Shown here one piece after another: positions 52,650 through 62,238 of a stretch of DNA of 64,000 bases. The stretch is from Bacteroidota bacterium (GTDB lineage Bacteria; Bacteroidota; Bacteroidia; AKYH767-A; 2013-40CM-41-45), in NCBI GenBank assembly GCA_016711505.1, contig JADJSV010000001.1, positions 682,001 through 746,000 of the forward strand. The letters run 5' to 3'. Within the stretch, counting starts at the first letter, position 1. Each line of letters starts with the position of its first letter. Below the pieces are notes generated by a model. That model was not told where the DNA came from and ran no database searches. It saw nothing but the letters and a program-made list of their open reading frames with translations. The position numbers and the translations under genes are program-made.

Positions 52650-54779
52650 CTATTTCTGAAGGGTTACTTTTTTGGAAACTGATGTTCCATTTACATTCAA
52701 TCTTAGAATATAGAATCCTGATGCAAGATCGTTTGTATTGATTTCAAAACGATGTGTTCCTGCATTGAATTTATTTTCTACTGATTGTAATACTACATTT
52801 CCTGCTAGTCCAATTAACTGAACTGATACACTTGCATTTTGCTCAAGTGCGAATTCTGCATTTAATGCTGAAGAGAATGGATTCGGATAAGCTGTTAAAT
52901 GAAGATTTGCTAATTCAAGATCATTCAATCCTGATGTTAATCTGAATGCTACGATCGTGTCGCAGAAACAAATTGTATCACCCATTATATCTACTTCACA
53001 GATACATACATTGTAAGTTCCTGCAGCAGCATAAGTATATTGAATTGTTCCCGGAGCACCTGATTGTACTGTTCCATCACCAAAATCAATTGTAACTACA
53101 CCGGATGTTCCGCATGGAGAAACTATATTGAAGTTCATTGGAACACCTGCAGGATTATTTGGATCCGGAACTGTTGAGAATACAGGATTACAAGCATTTG
53201 CAAAAGATGCGCTAGTACAGAATGTATCTGTACAACCTGTGATAGTATCTGTAACTGTCAGACAAACCGTATGTGGACCAACCTGGTTATAAAGGTGAAC
53301 AGGATTCTCATCTGTACTTCCTGTTCCGTCACCGAAGCTCCAGAAATAAACGTTAGCTCCTGAAGTTGTTGTAGATTGATTTGAGAACGTGAATCCCGTG
53401 CCCATTGAATCAACAGTGTAAGTATACAATGCAGCACATGCTGAGCTCGCTCCTATTGTAATAGTTGCACATGATGAATCAGAACACAATGAATCCTGAA
53501 CCAGCAAACAAACTAAATATGTTCCCGGTGCAGTATACGTATGTGTTACAGATGAACCACCTATCTGTGAAGAAGTTGTTCCATCACCAAAGACCCAGAA
53601 GTAATTTGCTGATGAGTTAATATACGTACTGTAAAATGCTGTTACTCCTGCCGGTGTAACCTGAGAAGAAAATACAGCACTGCAATTCTGAGGGCCTGAT
53701 GATGTTACTGTACTACAATATGTATCTGTACATCCATTCGCAGTCGTAATTGTTAAGCACACCTGATATGTACCGGGAACGACATAAAGATGTGATGGAT
53801 TGGTTGCCAACGATGTTGTTCCGTCACCAAGTGTCCACTCAAAACGAATAATAGAATCATTTGAGAAAGATGTGTTGTTGAAATCAATTTCATTCGTTGC
53901 CGGATTAAATGATGAATTAAAACCTGCTGTGCAAGTGTTCGCTCCACCTACATTCACTTGCGAACAATAAGTATCTGTACAACCTGAACTTGTTTGAATC
54001 GTTAAACATGCATAGTAAATTCCAACACCAGGATATGTATGAGTTGGATTAGCTACGGTTGATATTGCACTTGAATCTCCAAAATCCCATGAGTAACTTG
54101 TGATCACAGCACCTGAATCAGCATTTGAAATTTCATTGAAGTCAACATTCAGAGTTCCAAGTACAGGAGTATTATTAAAATTAGCATTGCAGGAAGTTGC
54201 ACTCTGAATTGAAACAGTTGAACAATGGGTATCACTGCATCCGTTAACAGTTGTAATAACTAAACAAACAGTATAATTTCCATTTGATGAATAACCGTGA
54301 AATGCATTCGGACCGGTGCCAACTGTGCCATCACCGAAATCCCATGTCCATGAATTGATTGAATCGGAAGAAGTACTCTGATCAGTAAAGGAAATCCCTG
54401 CAGGTGTTGGTTGAACTAAAAAGTCTGCCGTGCAATTTTGAGTACCACCCTGACGTGTCAATACACTGTCGCAATAAGTTGTGGAGCAACTATCGGTAAA
54501 TGTAATTGTCAGACACACCACCGCATATCCTGTGAAATTATAACTGTGTGTTGGCTGCTGAACAGGTGATGAAGTTCCATCTCCGAAACTCCATGTAAAA
54601 CCTACAACGTTGGCAGAACTGGAGTAAGTTGGATGAAACTCCAATACTGTTCCTGTTGAATCGTATGTTACCGTATAGGACGATGAACATTGTGCCTTCG
54701 ACGAAACCTGTCCGCCGAGTACGAAGAGCATTATTGCAAATGCTATCCGCTTTAAATTGTTTAGTTGATTTTTTCTCAT
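52650..54779 (-). CDS. Secreted seven-PKD-domain protein with T9SS sorting domain
   Basis: 709 residues. Signal peptide (about 10-30: IAFAIMLFVLGGQVSSKAQ). Seven tandem PKD domains, each with the FGDG-type loop (WSFGDGTSSP, WDFGDGTVG, WDFGDSSAI, WTLGDGTTS, WVFGDGTTS, WSFGDGTGS, IDFGDGTVQ). Each carries a repeated cysteine pattern, one near the start and then CL-I-T...GC-DT-C, suggesting a disulfide pair per domain. The T9SS type A domain is LHLTAYPNPFSSALNAEF ... KKVTLQK. PKD arrays act as stalks or adhesion modules. No catalytic domain, so probably a surface adhesin or scaffold. Confidence 0.92.
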   Translation of the reverse strand: MRKNQLNNLKRIAFAIMLFVLGGQVSSKAQCSSSYTVTYDSTGTVLEFHPTYSSSANVVGFTWSFGDGTSSPVQQPTHSYNFTGYAVVCLTITFTDSCSTTYCDSVLTRQGGTQNCTADFLVQPTPAGISFTDQSTSSDSINSWTWDFGDGTVGTGPNAFHGYSSNGNYTVCLVITTVNGCSDTHCSTVSIQSATSCNANFNNTPVLGTLNVDFNEISNADSGAVITSYSWDFGDSSAISTVANPTHTYPGVGIYYACLTIQTSSGCTDTYCSQVNVGGANTCTAGFNSSFNPATNEIDFNNTSFSNDSIIRFEWTLGDGTTSLATNPSHLYVVPGTYQVCLTITTANGCTDTYCSTVTSSGPQNCSAVFSSQVTPAGVTAFYSTYINSSANYFWVFGDGTTSSQIGGSSVTHTYTAPGTYLVCLLVQDSLCSDSSCATITIGASSACAALYTYTVDSMGTGFTFSNQSTTTSGANVYFWSFGDGTGSTDENPVHLYNQVGPHTVCLTVTDTITGCTDTFCTSASFANACNPVFSTVPDPNNPAGVPMNFNIVSPCGTSGVVTIDFGDGTVQSGAPGTIQYTYAAAGTYNVCICEVDIMGDTICFCDTIVAFRLTSGLNDLELANLHLTAYPNPFSSALNAEFALEQNASVSVQLIGLAGNVVLQSVENKFNAGTHRFEINTNDLASGFYILRLNVNGTSVSKKVTLQK

Positions 54780-54830
54780 AGTGATTAACTTTTTTGGGGG
54801 TTAGGAAAATGTTTTATTGAAATTATAGTA

Positions 54831-54838
54831 CAAATGTA
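54831..54838 (-). promoter_or_regulatory. -7 element of the PKD gene
   Basis: On the minus strand TACATTTG fits TAnnTTTG, 52 bases upstream of the PKD ATG. The 54780-55045 gap otherwise holds only AT-rich sequence and the promoter of the next gene. Confidence 0.4.
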
Positions 54839-55030
54839 TATCTCCTCTCTGTTGATGAAAACTAAAATCCAAGAAATTTAACCTATTCAAAGTCCATTTT
54901 TTATAATTAAAACGCAAATTCAGTGCTTTTTTAGCATTTTTTTTCACTTTTAGCCCTTTTCACTAAAGCAAATTCATACCCATTCAAAGAATATGATTTC
55001 AGCAAAAATTTTACGTTTGGATTCTAAATT

Positions 55031-55038
55031 TATCTTTG
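55031..55038 (+). promoter_or_regulatory. -7 element (TATCTTTG) of the beta-helix lipoprotein gene
   Basis: TATCTTTG fits TAnnTTTG, only eight bases before the ATG at 55046, so the leader would be very short or leaderless. Confidence 0.45.
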
Positions 55039-55045
55039 CACCTCT

Positions 55046-56497
55046 ATGATTAGAAAACTCCTTCCCTTCGTTCTGTTTTTTGGAATAATCAGTACAATTC
55101 TGTTTTCATGTAAGAAAGATGATTTTGAAAATTCAGGAAATGTACAATTATCCTTTTCTGAAGACACTGTTATGTTTGATACAGTATTTACTTCTGTTGG
55201 AAGTGCAACGGAAGTCTTTACAGTTTACAATACCGAAGACAAAGCGATCCTTATTTCGTCTCTTCGATTAGCAAACGGACAAGCTTCTGATTTTCGTTTG
55301 AATGTTGACGGAATGCCGGGGAAATCTTTTACTGATGTAGAGATCGGTGCTAATGACAGTATCTTTATTTTTGTAGAAGTAACAGTTGATCCGAATAATC
55401 AGAATACTCCTTTAGTAATTACCGATTCAATTATTTTTGAAACCAATGGAAATGTTCAGGATCTTGATCTGGTTGCGTGGGGACAGGATGCTTACTTCCA
55501 TCGACCAGATCCAAATGATCCAAATTTTCCTTTTTTCACAATACCTTGTAATGAAGTCTGGAACAATGATAAACCACATGTAATATATGGCTATCTGATT
55601 GTTGATTCTCTTTGCAATCTAACAATCAATCAAGGAACAAAAGTTCATTTCCATGCAGGTGCTGCAATGATCGTTTATACTTCTGCAAGTCTTTTTGTAA
55701 ATGGCACTATACAAGAACCGGTTATTATTCAAGGCGATCGTTTACATCAGGATTTTCAGGACGTACCCGGACAATGGGATAGAATCTGGCTTTATCCCGG
55801 ATCAAAAAACTCTTACATAAGAAACGCAATAATAAAAAATGGAAATGTAGGATTGCAAGTTGATACAGTAGCCGGACCCGGCGATTCAACATTGTATCTG
55901 GAAAATACTATTATAAAGACAATGTCTTCGAATGCCTTGTTACTTCAAGGCAGCAAGGTGTCTGCATATAATTGTGTCTTTGCAAATTGCGGTGGATCAG
56001 TATTAAACATACTTTACGGAGGTAATTATAAATTTTACCAAAGTACATTTGCTAATTTCTGGGACAATGGAACCCGACAGGACCCAATTATTTTCATGAA
56101 TAATTATTACACTGCTGTCCGGCCACTAAATTCATATTTTGGAAATTGTATTGTTTACGGAAATAATGATCAGGAGATCGGTCTCGATTCTATCGCCATG
56201 AGTAATCAATTCAATTTCTATTTCGACAACGCCTTGCTAAAAGTAGAAAATGCATTCTCAACTACTTCGCCTTTCCATTATAATGGTATCGTACGCGCAA
56301 CATCAAATTTCAATAGTCCCGGCTTTGCTGATATCGGAAATAATATATACGAATTAGATTCTATAAACAGTTCTGCTCTTGATAAAGGAACAATGTCTGT
56401 TGTGAATGCTTTCCCATCTGTTTTGAATTTTGACATCAAAGGAATTGCCCGTCCGCAACGTGCATTACCTGATCTTGGTGCATACGAAAGGCAATAA
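55046..56497 (+). CDS. Right-handed parallel beta-helix lipoprotein
   Basis: 483 residues. The lipoprotein signal ends at GIISTILFSCKK (Cys about 22). An Ig-like part (about 30-155: FDTVFTSVGSATEVFTVYN) is followed by a parallel beta-helix region (about 175-440) with repeated short strands (NLTINQGTKVHFHAGAAMIV; YLENTIIKTMSSNALLLQGS; VSAYNCVFANCGGSVLN) and the end PDLGAYERQ. The helix fold is shared by pectate lyase-like and passenger-type proteins; no catalytic residues are evident. Probably a surface or periplasmic lipoprotein. WbqC follows after three bases. Confidence 0.85.
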   Translation: MIRKLLPFVLFFGIISTILFSCKKDDFENSGNVQLSFSEDTVMFDTVFTSVGSATEVFTVYNTEDKAILISSLRLANGQASDFRLNVDGMPGKSFTDVEIGANDSIFIFVEVTVDPNNQNTPLVITDSIIFETNGNVQDLDLVAWGQDAYFHRPDPNDPNFPFFTIPCNEVWNNDKPHVIYGYLIVDSLCNLTINQGTKVHFHAGAAMIVYTSASLFVNGTIQEPVIIQGDRLHQDFQDVPGQWDRIWLYPGSKNSYIRNAIIKNGNVGLQVDTVAGPGDSTLYLENTIIKTMSSNALLLQGSKVSAYNCVFANCGGSVLNILYGGNYKFYQSTFANFWDNGTRQDPIIFMNNYYTAVRPLNSYFGNCIVYGNNDQEIGLDSIAMSNQFNFYFDNALLKVENAFSTTSPFHYNGIVRATSNFNSPGFADIGNNIYELDSINSSALDKGTMSVVNAFPSVLNFDIKGIARPQRALPDLGAYERQ

Positions 56498-56500
56498 AAA

Positions 56501-57100
56501 ATGTCTTTGCTTTTTTCAACTGCCTACCTTCCGCCGGTAAAATATATTTTGCTCGCCATTCAAAATGGAAGCATTTTACTAGATGCACATGAACATTTTG
56601 TAAAACAATCGTATCGCAGTCGCAGCACTATTTATGGACCAAATGGGAAACAAGATCTTATCATTCCTGTGGTTCATACAGATCTTTTTACAATTCCGAT
56701 CAAAGAAGTTAAAATCCACAATGAATCCCGCTGGCAAAAAATTCACTGGCGTTCTCTCGAAGCAGCTTACAAAAATTCTCCGTTCTTTGAATTTTACGAG
56801 GATGACTTACGACCATTCTATGAAAAAAAATACGAATACCTTTTCGATTTCAATCTTGACTTACTTCAAACGATCTTTAGAATAAAAAAAGCAAAGGTTG
56901 AGATTACACTAACTGAAAAATACGATGCTTCATATCCGGAATTGAAAGACTTGCGAAATTATTTTCATCCTAAGAACAACTTCGAATCAGTTGGAATTTA
57001 TCACCAGGTGTTTGCAGACAAACATGGGTTCATTGACCGACTTTCCTACCTTGACTACTTGTTCAACGGGGGCGAGTCTAAAGGGACTCTATCCCGGTAG
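56501..57100 (+). CDS. WbqC family protein
   Basis: 199 residues. Family motifs: TAYLPPVKYILLAIQNGSIL at the start, SYRSRSTIYGPNGKQDLIIP, KEVKIHNESRWQKIHWRSLE and FFEFYEDDLRPFYEKKYEYL. WbqC proteins are found with O-antigen and other genes; the reaction is unknown. The C-terminal tail (FNGGESKGTLSR) departs from the family, which usually ends in a short L-rich stretch, so a late frameshift is possible. A small hairpin follows 12 bases after the stop. Confidence 0.86.
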   Translation: MSLLFSTAYLPPVKYILLAIQNGSILLDAHEHFVKQSYRSRSTIYGPNGKQDLIIPVVHTDLFTIPIKEVKIHNESRWQKIHWRSLEAAYKNSPFFEFYEDDLRPFYEKKYEYLFDFNLDLLQTIFRIKKAKVEITLTEKYDASYPELKDLRNYFHPKNNFESVGIYHQVFADKHGFIDRLSYLDYLFNGGESKGTLSR

Positions 57101-57111
57101 AAAAATCTGGT

Positions 57112-57136
57112 CCTACCAGGTCAGAGACCTGGTGGG
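57112..57136. repeat. Short hairpin CTACCAGGTC / GACCTGGTGG
   Basis: A 10-base stem with one wobble and a three-base loop between the convergent WbqC and PfkA genes, two bases before the PfkA stop. It is the shortest member of the 3'-end hairpins and shows only weak heptad structure. Confidence 0.7.
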
Positions 57137-57137
57137 C

Positions 57138-58118
57138 TCACAGCGACAACACCTCTGCAATCTTCAACAACTGATAAGGAAACTCCTTTTTTCCATTCAC
57201 CACATCTGAATACGAAGTAAAAGTGATCTGATCATTGATCACACCTACCATTTGATTCGATCTTCCTTCGAGTAAACCTTCAACTGCTGAAACACCTAAT
57301 CGACTTGCAAGAACTCTATCAGCACAAGTTGGCGTTCCACCTCTTTGCATGTGACCCAAAACACTCACACGTGTATCGTACTGATTGAATCTGGCCTTCA
57401 CTTCTTTTGCAATCTCATAAGCGCCACCGGCAACATCGCCTTCGGCAACGATTACGATCATAGACGATTTCTTCCTTTCCCAACCACGATCTAAAATTTT
57501 TACGATCTGCTCGATCTTGGTATCCGTCTCCGGAATTAAAACCGCTTCTGCTCCGCTTGCTATGCCACTGTAGATAGCGATCATTCCGGCATCTCTTCCC
57601 ATCACTTCAATAAAAAATAAACGGTTGTGTGATGCTGCGGTATCTCTGATCTTGTCGACAACTTCAACAACTGTATTCAAAGCTGTATCAAAACCTATTG
57701 CTGAATCTGTTCCGAATATATCGTTGTCAATCGTCTTTGGAATTCCAATTGAAGGAATTGAAAATTCTCTGCTGAAAATTTCTATACCTCTAAAAGATCC
57801 ATCACCACCAATAACAACTAATGCTTCTATTCCTTCCTTCGACATATTCTCATATGCTTTCTTTCTTCCTTCAGGAGTCTTAAACCCTTCACTTCTCGCC
57901 GTCTTTAAGATCGTACCACCTCTCTGCAAAATATTACTCACACTATGAGAAACCAAAGGCATAAATTCACCTTTGATCATCCCTTCATATCCTTGCATAA
58001 TTCCTGTAACCTCTACTCCATGATAAATCGCTGTCCTCACTACTGCTCTGATAGCAGCATTTAATCCCGGACAATCACCACCGGTCGTTACTACGCCAAT
58101 TTTTTTATACTCCTTCAT
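57138..58118 (-). CDS. pfkA: ATP-dependent 6-phosphofructokinase
   Basis: 326 residues from ATG 58118 (MKEYKKIGVVTTGGDCPGLN). A longer in-frame start at 58169 would read deeper into the THUMP gene and is disfavoured. Motifs: GGDCPGLNAAIRAVV, ATP-type VVIGGDGSFRG (Gly, not the Asp of PPi enzymes), catalytic PKTIDNDIFGTD and MGRDAGMIA. Commits fructose-6-phosphate to glycolysis. The start overlaps the end of the RNA methyltransferase gene by 14 bases. Confidence 0.93.
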   Translation of the reverse strand: MKEYKKIGVVTTGGDCPGLNAAIRAVVRTAIYHGVEVTGIMQGYEGMIKGEFMPLVSHSVSNILQRGGTILKTARSEGFKTPEGRKKAYENMSKEGIEALVVIGGDGSFRGIEIFSREFSIPSIGIPKTIDNDIFGTDSAIGFDTALNTVVEVVDKIRDTAASHNRLFFIEVMGRDAGMIAIYSGIASGAEAVLIPETDTKIEQIVKILDRGWERKKSSMIVIVAEGDVAGGAYEIAKEVKARFNQYDTRVSVLGHMQRGGTPTCADRVLASRLGVSAVEGLLEGRSNQMVGVINDQITFTSYSDVVNGKKEFPYQLLKIAEVLSL

Positions 58119-59295
58119 TGCTATCATCCTTGATCTTGTGAATTTTTTTTGTGCCTCGATATAATTCATACTTCAGCATTCTGCATTCAAGCGCGCCATT
58201 GTATAACTGAATCTTTGCAGTTGAATGCAATCCGATGTTCTTCGCAGCGTCTTTGTTTGCTGTTAATACCCATGCAGTACTTCCTGAATATTTTGACTTC
58301 AACTGATCACCGATATTTTTATATAATCTGAACAGATCATCATCAGTGATCCTTCCACCATAAGGTGGATTAGTAACTATTGTTTGAACCGGTTCCTTTG
58401 GAGTGTAATCTTCGAAAGGCATTGCATGAAAGTCAATATCATTCAATACACCGGCTTCTTTAGCATTTTCAGTTGCATTCCGAATTGCCTGATGCGACTT
58501 ATCAATTCCGGTAATTGTAAAATCAATTTTGGGTTTTTCATTTTGCTTTGCTTCGTCGAGCAACGACTTCCATAATTCAGCATTGTAATCGTTCCATCTC
58601 TCAAAACCAAATTCGTTTCTGAAAATTCCGGGAGCAATATTTCTTGCCATCATAGCAGCTTCGATTACAAGTGTTCCGCTACCACACATCAGGTCAGTGA
58701 AATTACTTGCTCTGTCCCATTTGCTCAGCATGATCATTCCGGCTCCCAGTGTTTCATTCAATGGCGCTTCACCTTGCTGTGAACGGTAACCTCTTTTATG
58801 CAAAGAGTCACCTGAACTGTCAAGTGATACGGATGCAACATTCTGATGAATGTGAATATTGATCCTTACTTTTGGAAATCGCAGATCGACATTCGGTCTC
58901 TCTCCCGTTTTATCACGGAACTGATCGACGATTGCATCTTTCGTTTTCAGGGAAATGTATAAAGTATGTGTCAACGTTGAATAAGATGTGACTGCATCAA
59001 CAGCAAGCGAATCTTTCTCCGTCAGATATTCACTCCAGTCGATCTTTTTTATTTCATCGTAAAGCTGCTGTTCATTACCTGCCGGAAATGTTTTTATCGG
59101 CTTAAGAATTCTTAAAGCAAGTCTGCTATACAGATTTGCCCGATACATCGTTTCTAAGTTTCCTTCGAAATGAACAATCCGTGTACCCTTTTTTAAATTC
59201 GTTGCTCCAACATTGTTTAGTTCTTCAACTAATAAGTCTTCAAAACCAAAAGAGGTTTTTGCTGACATTGGAAATTTGTCGTTTTGATTTGTCAT
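58105..59295 (-). CDS. THUMP-domain RNA methyltransferase (RlmL/TrmN-like)
   Basis: 396 residues. THUMP RNA-binding domain (about 45-170) and Rossmann methyltransferase domain (about 175-385): DLMCGSGTLVIEAAMMARN (motif I), ITGIDKSHQAIRNATENA and the catalytic TIVTNPPYGGRI, typical of guanine-N2 methyltransferases. In size it matches the RlmL N-terminal half or Bacteroidota YpsC proteins. The target is probably a 23S rRNA or tRNA guanine. It lies four bases after the corA stop on the same strand. Confidence 0.92.
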   Translation of the reverse strand: MTNQNDKFPMSAKTSFGFEDLLVEELNNVGATNLKKGTRIVHFEGNLETMYRANLYSRLALRILKPIKTFPAGNEQQLYDEIKKIDWSEYLTEKDSLAVDAVTSYSTLTHTLYISLKTKDAIVDQFRDKTGERPNVDLRFPKVRINIHIHQNVASVSLDSSGDSLHKRGYRSQQGEAPLNETLGAGMIMLSKWDRASNFTDLMCGSGTLVIEAAMMARNIAPGIFRNEFGFERWNDYNAELWKSLLDEAKQNEKPKIDFTITGIDKSHQAIRNATENAKEAGVLNDIDFHAMPFEDYTPKEPVQTIVTNPPYGGRITDDDLFRLYKNIGDQLKSKYSGSTAWVLTANKDAAKNIGLHSTAKIQLYNGALECRMLKYELYRGTKKIHKIKDDSNEGV

Positions 59296-59299
59296 TAAA

Positions 59300-60421
59300 T
59301 TAGCCCTTTGTCAGCCATCCCTTTTTATAAAAGAATATGATCTGACCTATTACAATTAATACCATTATTCCGCATACTATTATGTATCCATGCGGTGAAT
59401 ACAATTCCGGCATATTCAAAGGAAAAAATTTTCCTGTCTCCGGATCTACACGTGAAAAATTCATTCCATATAATCCTACAATAAAAGTTAATGGAATGAA
59501 TATTGTCGAAATAATTGTCAATACTTTCATTACCTGATTCAACTTAAAACTAACTGACGAATGATAAACATCCATCAACGATGCTGTGATCTCTTTGTAA
59601 CTTTCGATAAGATCCAGCAACTGAATGCAATGATCGTATGAATCCCTGAAATACACTTTTGTCGGATCAGAAATTTCTATGAAAGATGAACGGATGATAT
59701 CATTCATCTTATCACGCTCACTCCAGATTATTCTCCTTAAGATAACAAGCTCACGTTTTGTATCAAGGACTCGGTTCAAAGAATCGCGTGAAGGATTCGC
59801 TAATAATTCGTCCTGTAATTCATCAAGACGGTCACCGATCTTTTCAAGGACAGGATAAAAATTATCAATTGCAATATCCATTAAGGAGTATGTCAGATAA
59901 TCAGAGCCTGAGCGTCGCATATTTCCTTTTCCATGACGGATTCTGTCGCGAACCGGTTCCAGAACATCTTCATATTTATCCTGAATTGTGATCACAAAAT
60001 TTTTACCAAGAAACAAACTCAACTGATCATTGATCAGAAAACCTTGCTTCTCAGAAATTATTCTGGATATAAAAAAAAGGTGCCCACTAAATTCTTCTGA
60101 TTTGGGGCGCTGATAAACATTCACAACATCCTCCATCTGTAAACGGTGGATGCCAAAACAATCCGCTAATTGCTCGAGAAAATGTTTGTTTCCAAACCCT
60201 TTAATATCGAACCAATGATAGTGCTCAGGGAACGATTTCAACTGATTCCTTATGTCGGTTATTCCTGACAATTCCTTTTCAAAATACTCATTCTGATTAT
60301 AGTAAAAAGATTTTAATTTCAGATCAAGAGCATCAGACGGTATTACAATTGCACCCGGTGCTGTTCCCGGAGGTGAATGACGGACTCTTTTTGCCTTGAT
60401 TCTATGATTAGGTCTCTTCAT
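59300..60421 (-). CDS. corA: CorA magnesium/cobalt transporter
   Basis: 373 residues. A cytoplasmic alpha/beta funnel (about 40-290), then two C-terminal membrane helices (about 308-328 ISTIFIPLTFIVGLYGMNF; 343-365 IIVCGIMVLIVIGQIIFFYK). The GMN motif at the end of the first helix is the Mg2+ selectivity filter. Pentameric inner-membrane Mg2+ channel. The N-terminus is basic (about 20 residues) and somewhat longer than usual. Upstream lies a divergent methyltransferase gene. Confidence 0.95.
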   Translation of the reverse strand: MKRPNHRIKAKRVRHSPPGTAPGAIVIPSDALDLKLKSFYYNQNEYFEKELSGITDIRNQLKSFPEHYHWFDIKGFGNKHFLEQLADCFGIHRLQMEDVVNVYQRPKSEEFSGHLFFISRIISEKQGFLINDQLSLFLGKNFVITIQDKYEDVLEPVRDRIRHGKGNMRRSGSDYLTYSLMDIAIDNFYPVLEKIGDRLDELQDELLANPSRDSLNRVLDTKRELVILRRIIWSERDKMNDIIRSSFIEISDPTKVYFRDSYDHCIQLLDLIESYKEITASLMDVYHSSVSFKLNQVMKVLTIISTIFIPLTFIVGLYGMNFSRVDPETGKFFPLNMPELYSPHGYIIVCGIMVLIVIGQIIFFYKKGWLTKG

Positions 60422-60542
60422 TTTGTGCTGATGTTCTTGCGAAGGCTAAAAGTAAAACATAGTTTTGGATAATTCCCTTCCCGGCTAAAGAGTTATCAAA
60501 TACTTCATACAATCAGAAATTTAGCTAAATTAGCCCCTGAAT

Positions 60543-61328
60543 ATGAGTGATAGCATTACCAAAGCCAAGCCTGTCGTTGTTGAAACCAATGAGGTCAAAG
60601 AATGGTTCGAAACCTGGTTCGATTCACCCTATTATCATATTTTATATAAAGACCGCGATGATAAGGAAGCTGAACTTTTCCTCGATAAACTGATCGCATT
60701 TCTTTCCCCAGTTCCGGATTCTAGAATTCTGGATGTAGCTTGTGGTAAAGGCAGGCATTCTATCTATCTCAATAAAAAAGGGTACAAAGTTACCGGATAC
60801 GATCTTTCTGAAGAAAGCATTTCTTACGATAAGCAATTTGAAAACGACAGATTGGAATTTTATCTACACGACATGCGGGAAATATTTCGTTCAAATTATT
60901 ATGATATCGTTGTCAACTTATTCAGCAGTTTTGGATATTTTGAGAAAGAACGTGACAATATCAGATGTCTTATCTCGCACGCTACTGCACTAAAACCCGA
61001 TGGTATTTTAATTTTTGATTATTTCAACTGCAGTAAAATTGTTTCTAACGGTGAAGTAACACTTGATAAGACAGTTGATGGAATTAATTTTCAGATCAAA
61101 AAAACTTTTGCTGGAAATACTGTCCATAAGAATATCGATTTTAATGACAAAGGAATTCAATATCATTTTGAAGAACGATTAATGCTATTCAGTAAAACAG
61201 ATCTGGTTCGCTTTTTCGACATAGCAGGATTACAGATCATTAATACGTTTGGTAATTATGATCTGGTTCCATTCGATCATGATAATTCTGACAGACTGAT
61301 CTTAATAGCGAAAAAAAAATCAAGATAG
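60543..61328 (+). CDS. Class I SAM-dependent methyltransferase
   Basis: 261 residues. Motif I ILDVACGKGRHSIYLNKKG, acidic strand-2 end YDLSEESI, and the post-I strand DIVVNLFSSFGYFEKERDN. The substrate is unknown; the fold is that of small-molecule methyltransferases. The next gene (ZIP transporter) starts two bases after its stop, so the two are coupled. Confidence 0.87.
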   Translation: MSDSITKAKPVVVETNEVKEWFETWFDSPYYHILYKDRDDKEAELFLDKLIAFLSPVPDSRILDVACGKGRHSIYLNKKGYKVTGYDLSEESISYDKQFENDRLEFYLHDMREIFRSNYYDIVVNLFSSFGYFEKERDNIRCLISHATALKPDGILIFDYFNCSKIVSNGEVTLDKTVDGINFQIKKTFAGNTVHKNIDFNDKGIQYHFEERLMLFSKTDLVRFFDIAGLQIINTFGNYDLVPFDHDNSDRLILIAKKKSR

Positions 61329-61329
61329 T

Positions 61330-62046
61330 ATGCCATTGTACGCCTACCTCCTGCTCTTCGGTACGATCGTTTTAAGTGGTCTTTCTTTTTTTGCTTTCAA
61401 AACTGTTGGCGCAAAACAATTAAAGCTACTTCTTTCTTTCAGCGGATCTTATCTTTTCGCACTTACTGTTCTCCATTTAATTCCTGACGTCTATCACAAT
61501 GGAGATCATTCCATAGGTATATTTATTTTCATAGGTTTCTTTCTGCAGATTTGTCTGGAGTTTTTCTCTGAAGGAATTGAGCATGGACATATCCATGTTC
61601 ACAAACATCAGAATGCAGCTTTCCCATTGGGGATGATGCTGGGACTTTGCTTGCACAGTTTTCTCGAAGGAATGCCCTTGATCCAGAAATTTCAGGAATC
61701 AAGCACACAACGATCTTTACTGACAGGAATTATTTTACATCATATTCCGGTTGCTGTTGCTTTGATGAGTATGCTGATGCAATCAGGCGTTAAAAAACTC
61801 ACTGCTATTTCTTTTCTCTTAATATTTGCTGCAATGGCTCCTGCAGGTGCACTTAGCAGTTATCTGATCAGCACCGGTGACATTGAAAATCTGCCACGTT
61901 TTTTCAATCAGATGATGGCTGTTGTAATCGGGATCTTTTTACACATCTCTACTACAATCTTATTTGAAACGTATGAACAACATCGGTTCAATTATTTGAA
62001 GCTACTTATCATTTTGCTTGGTGGATTGCTGGCATTTCTTTCTTGA
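61330..62046 (+). CDS. ZIP family metal transporter
   Basis: 238 residues with about eight membrane helices. Metal-site motifs HSFLEGMPL (helix IV) and HHIPVAVALMSM (helix V), and a histidine-rich loop EHGHIHVHKHQ between helices III and IV. ZIP proteins import zinc or other divalent metals into the cytoplasm. Follows the methyltransferase by two bases. A family F hairpin starts six bases after the stop. Confidence 0.93.
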   Translation: MPLYAYLLLFGTIVLSGLSFFAFKTVGAKQLKLLLSFSGSYLFALTVLHLIPDVYHNGDHSIGIFIFIGFFLQICLEFFSEGIEHGHIHVHKHQNAAFPLGMMLGLCLHSFLEGMPLIQKFQESSTQRSLLTGIILHHIPVAVALMSMLMQSGVKKLTAISFLLIFAAMAPAGALSSYLISTGDIENLPRFFNQMMAVVIGIFLHISTTILFETYEQHRFNYLKLLIILLGGLLAFLS

Positions 62047-62098
62047 AATTTGTAAGTAGTGAGTGGTAAGTGGTGAGTGGCACTACATACTTTAAATT
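62046..62098. repeat. Family F hairpin, second copy
   Basis: Heptamers GTAAGTA, GTGAGTG, GTAAGTG, GTGAGTG lie at 62052-62079. The ends AAATTTGTAAGTAGTG and CACTACATACTTTAAATT pair with one or two mismatches, so the heptad stretch forms the loop side. Directly after the ZIP stop. Confidence 0.75.
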
Positions 62099-62187
62099 AT
62101 AATGCAGTTCATCTAATTGATACTTACCAAAATAAATATTTCATCGTTCATTTTTTCTATTTTATGCTGTTTATCATTCTTTTTTGA

Positions 62188-62208
62188 GGTACTGTTTCAG
62201 TACCTTTG
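62188..62208 (+). promoter_or_regulatory. Peroxiredoxin promoter with overlapping palindrome
   Basis: TACCTTTG (62201-62208) is the -7 box, 30 bases before the ATG. A perfect palindrome GGTACTG-TTT-CAGTACC (62188-62204) overlaps it, a good position for a repressor site. No -33 TTTG at standard spacing. Confidence 0.6.
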
Positions 62209-62238
62209 CAAAAAATCTGAATACAAATCACAAAAAAT

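Noticed and set aside
57138..58169. Longer PfkA reading starting at 58169
   Set aside because: The added residues are read from the end of the methyltransferase gene; the family start is the ATG at 58118.
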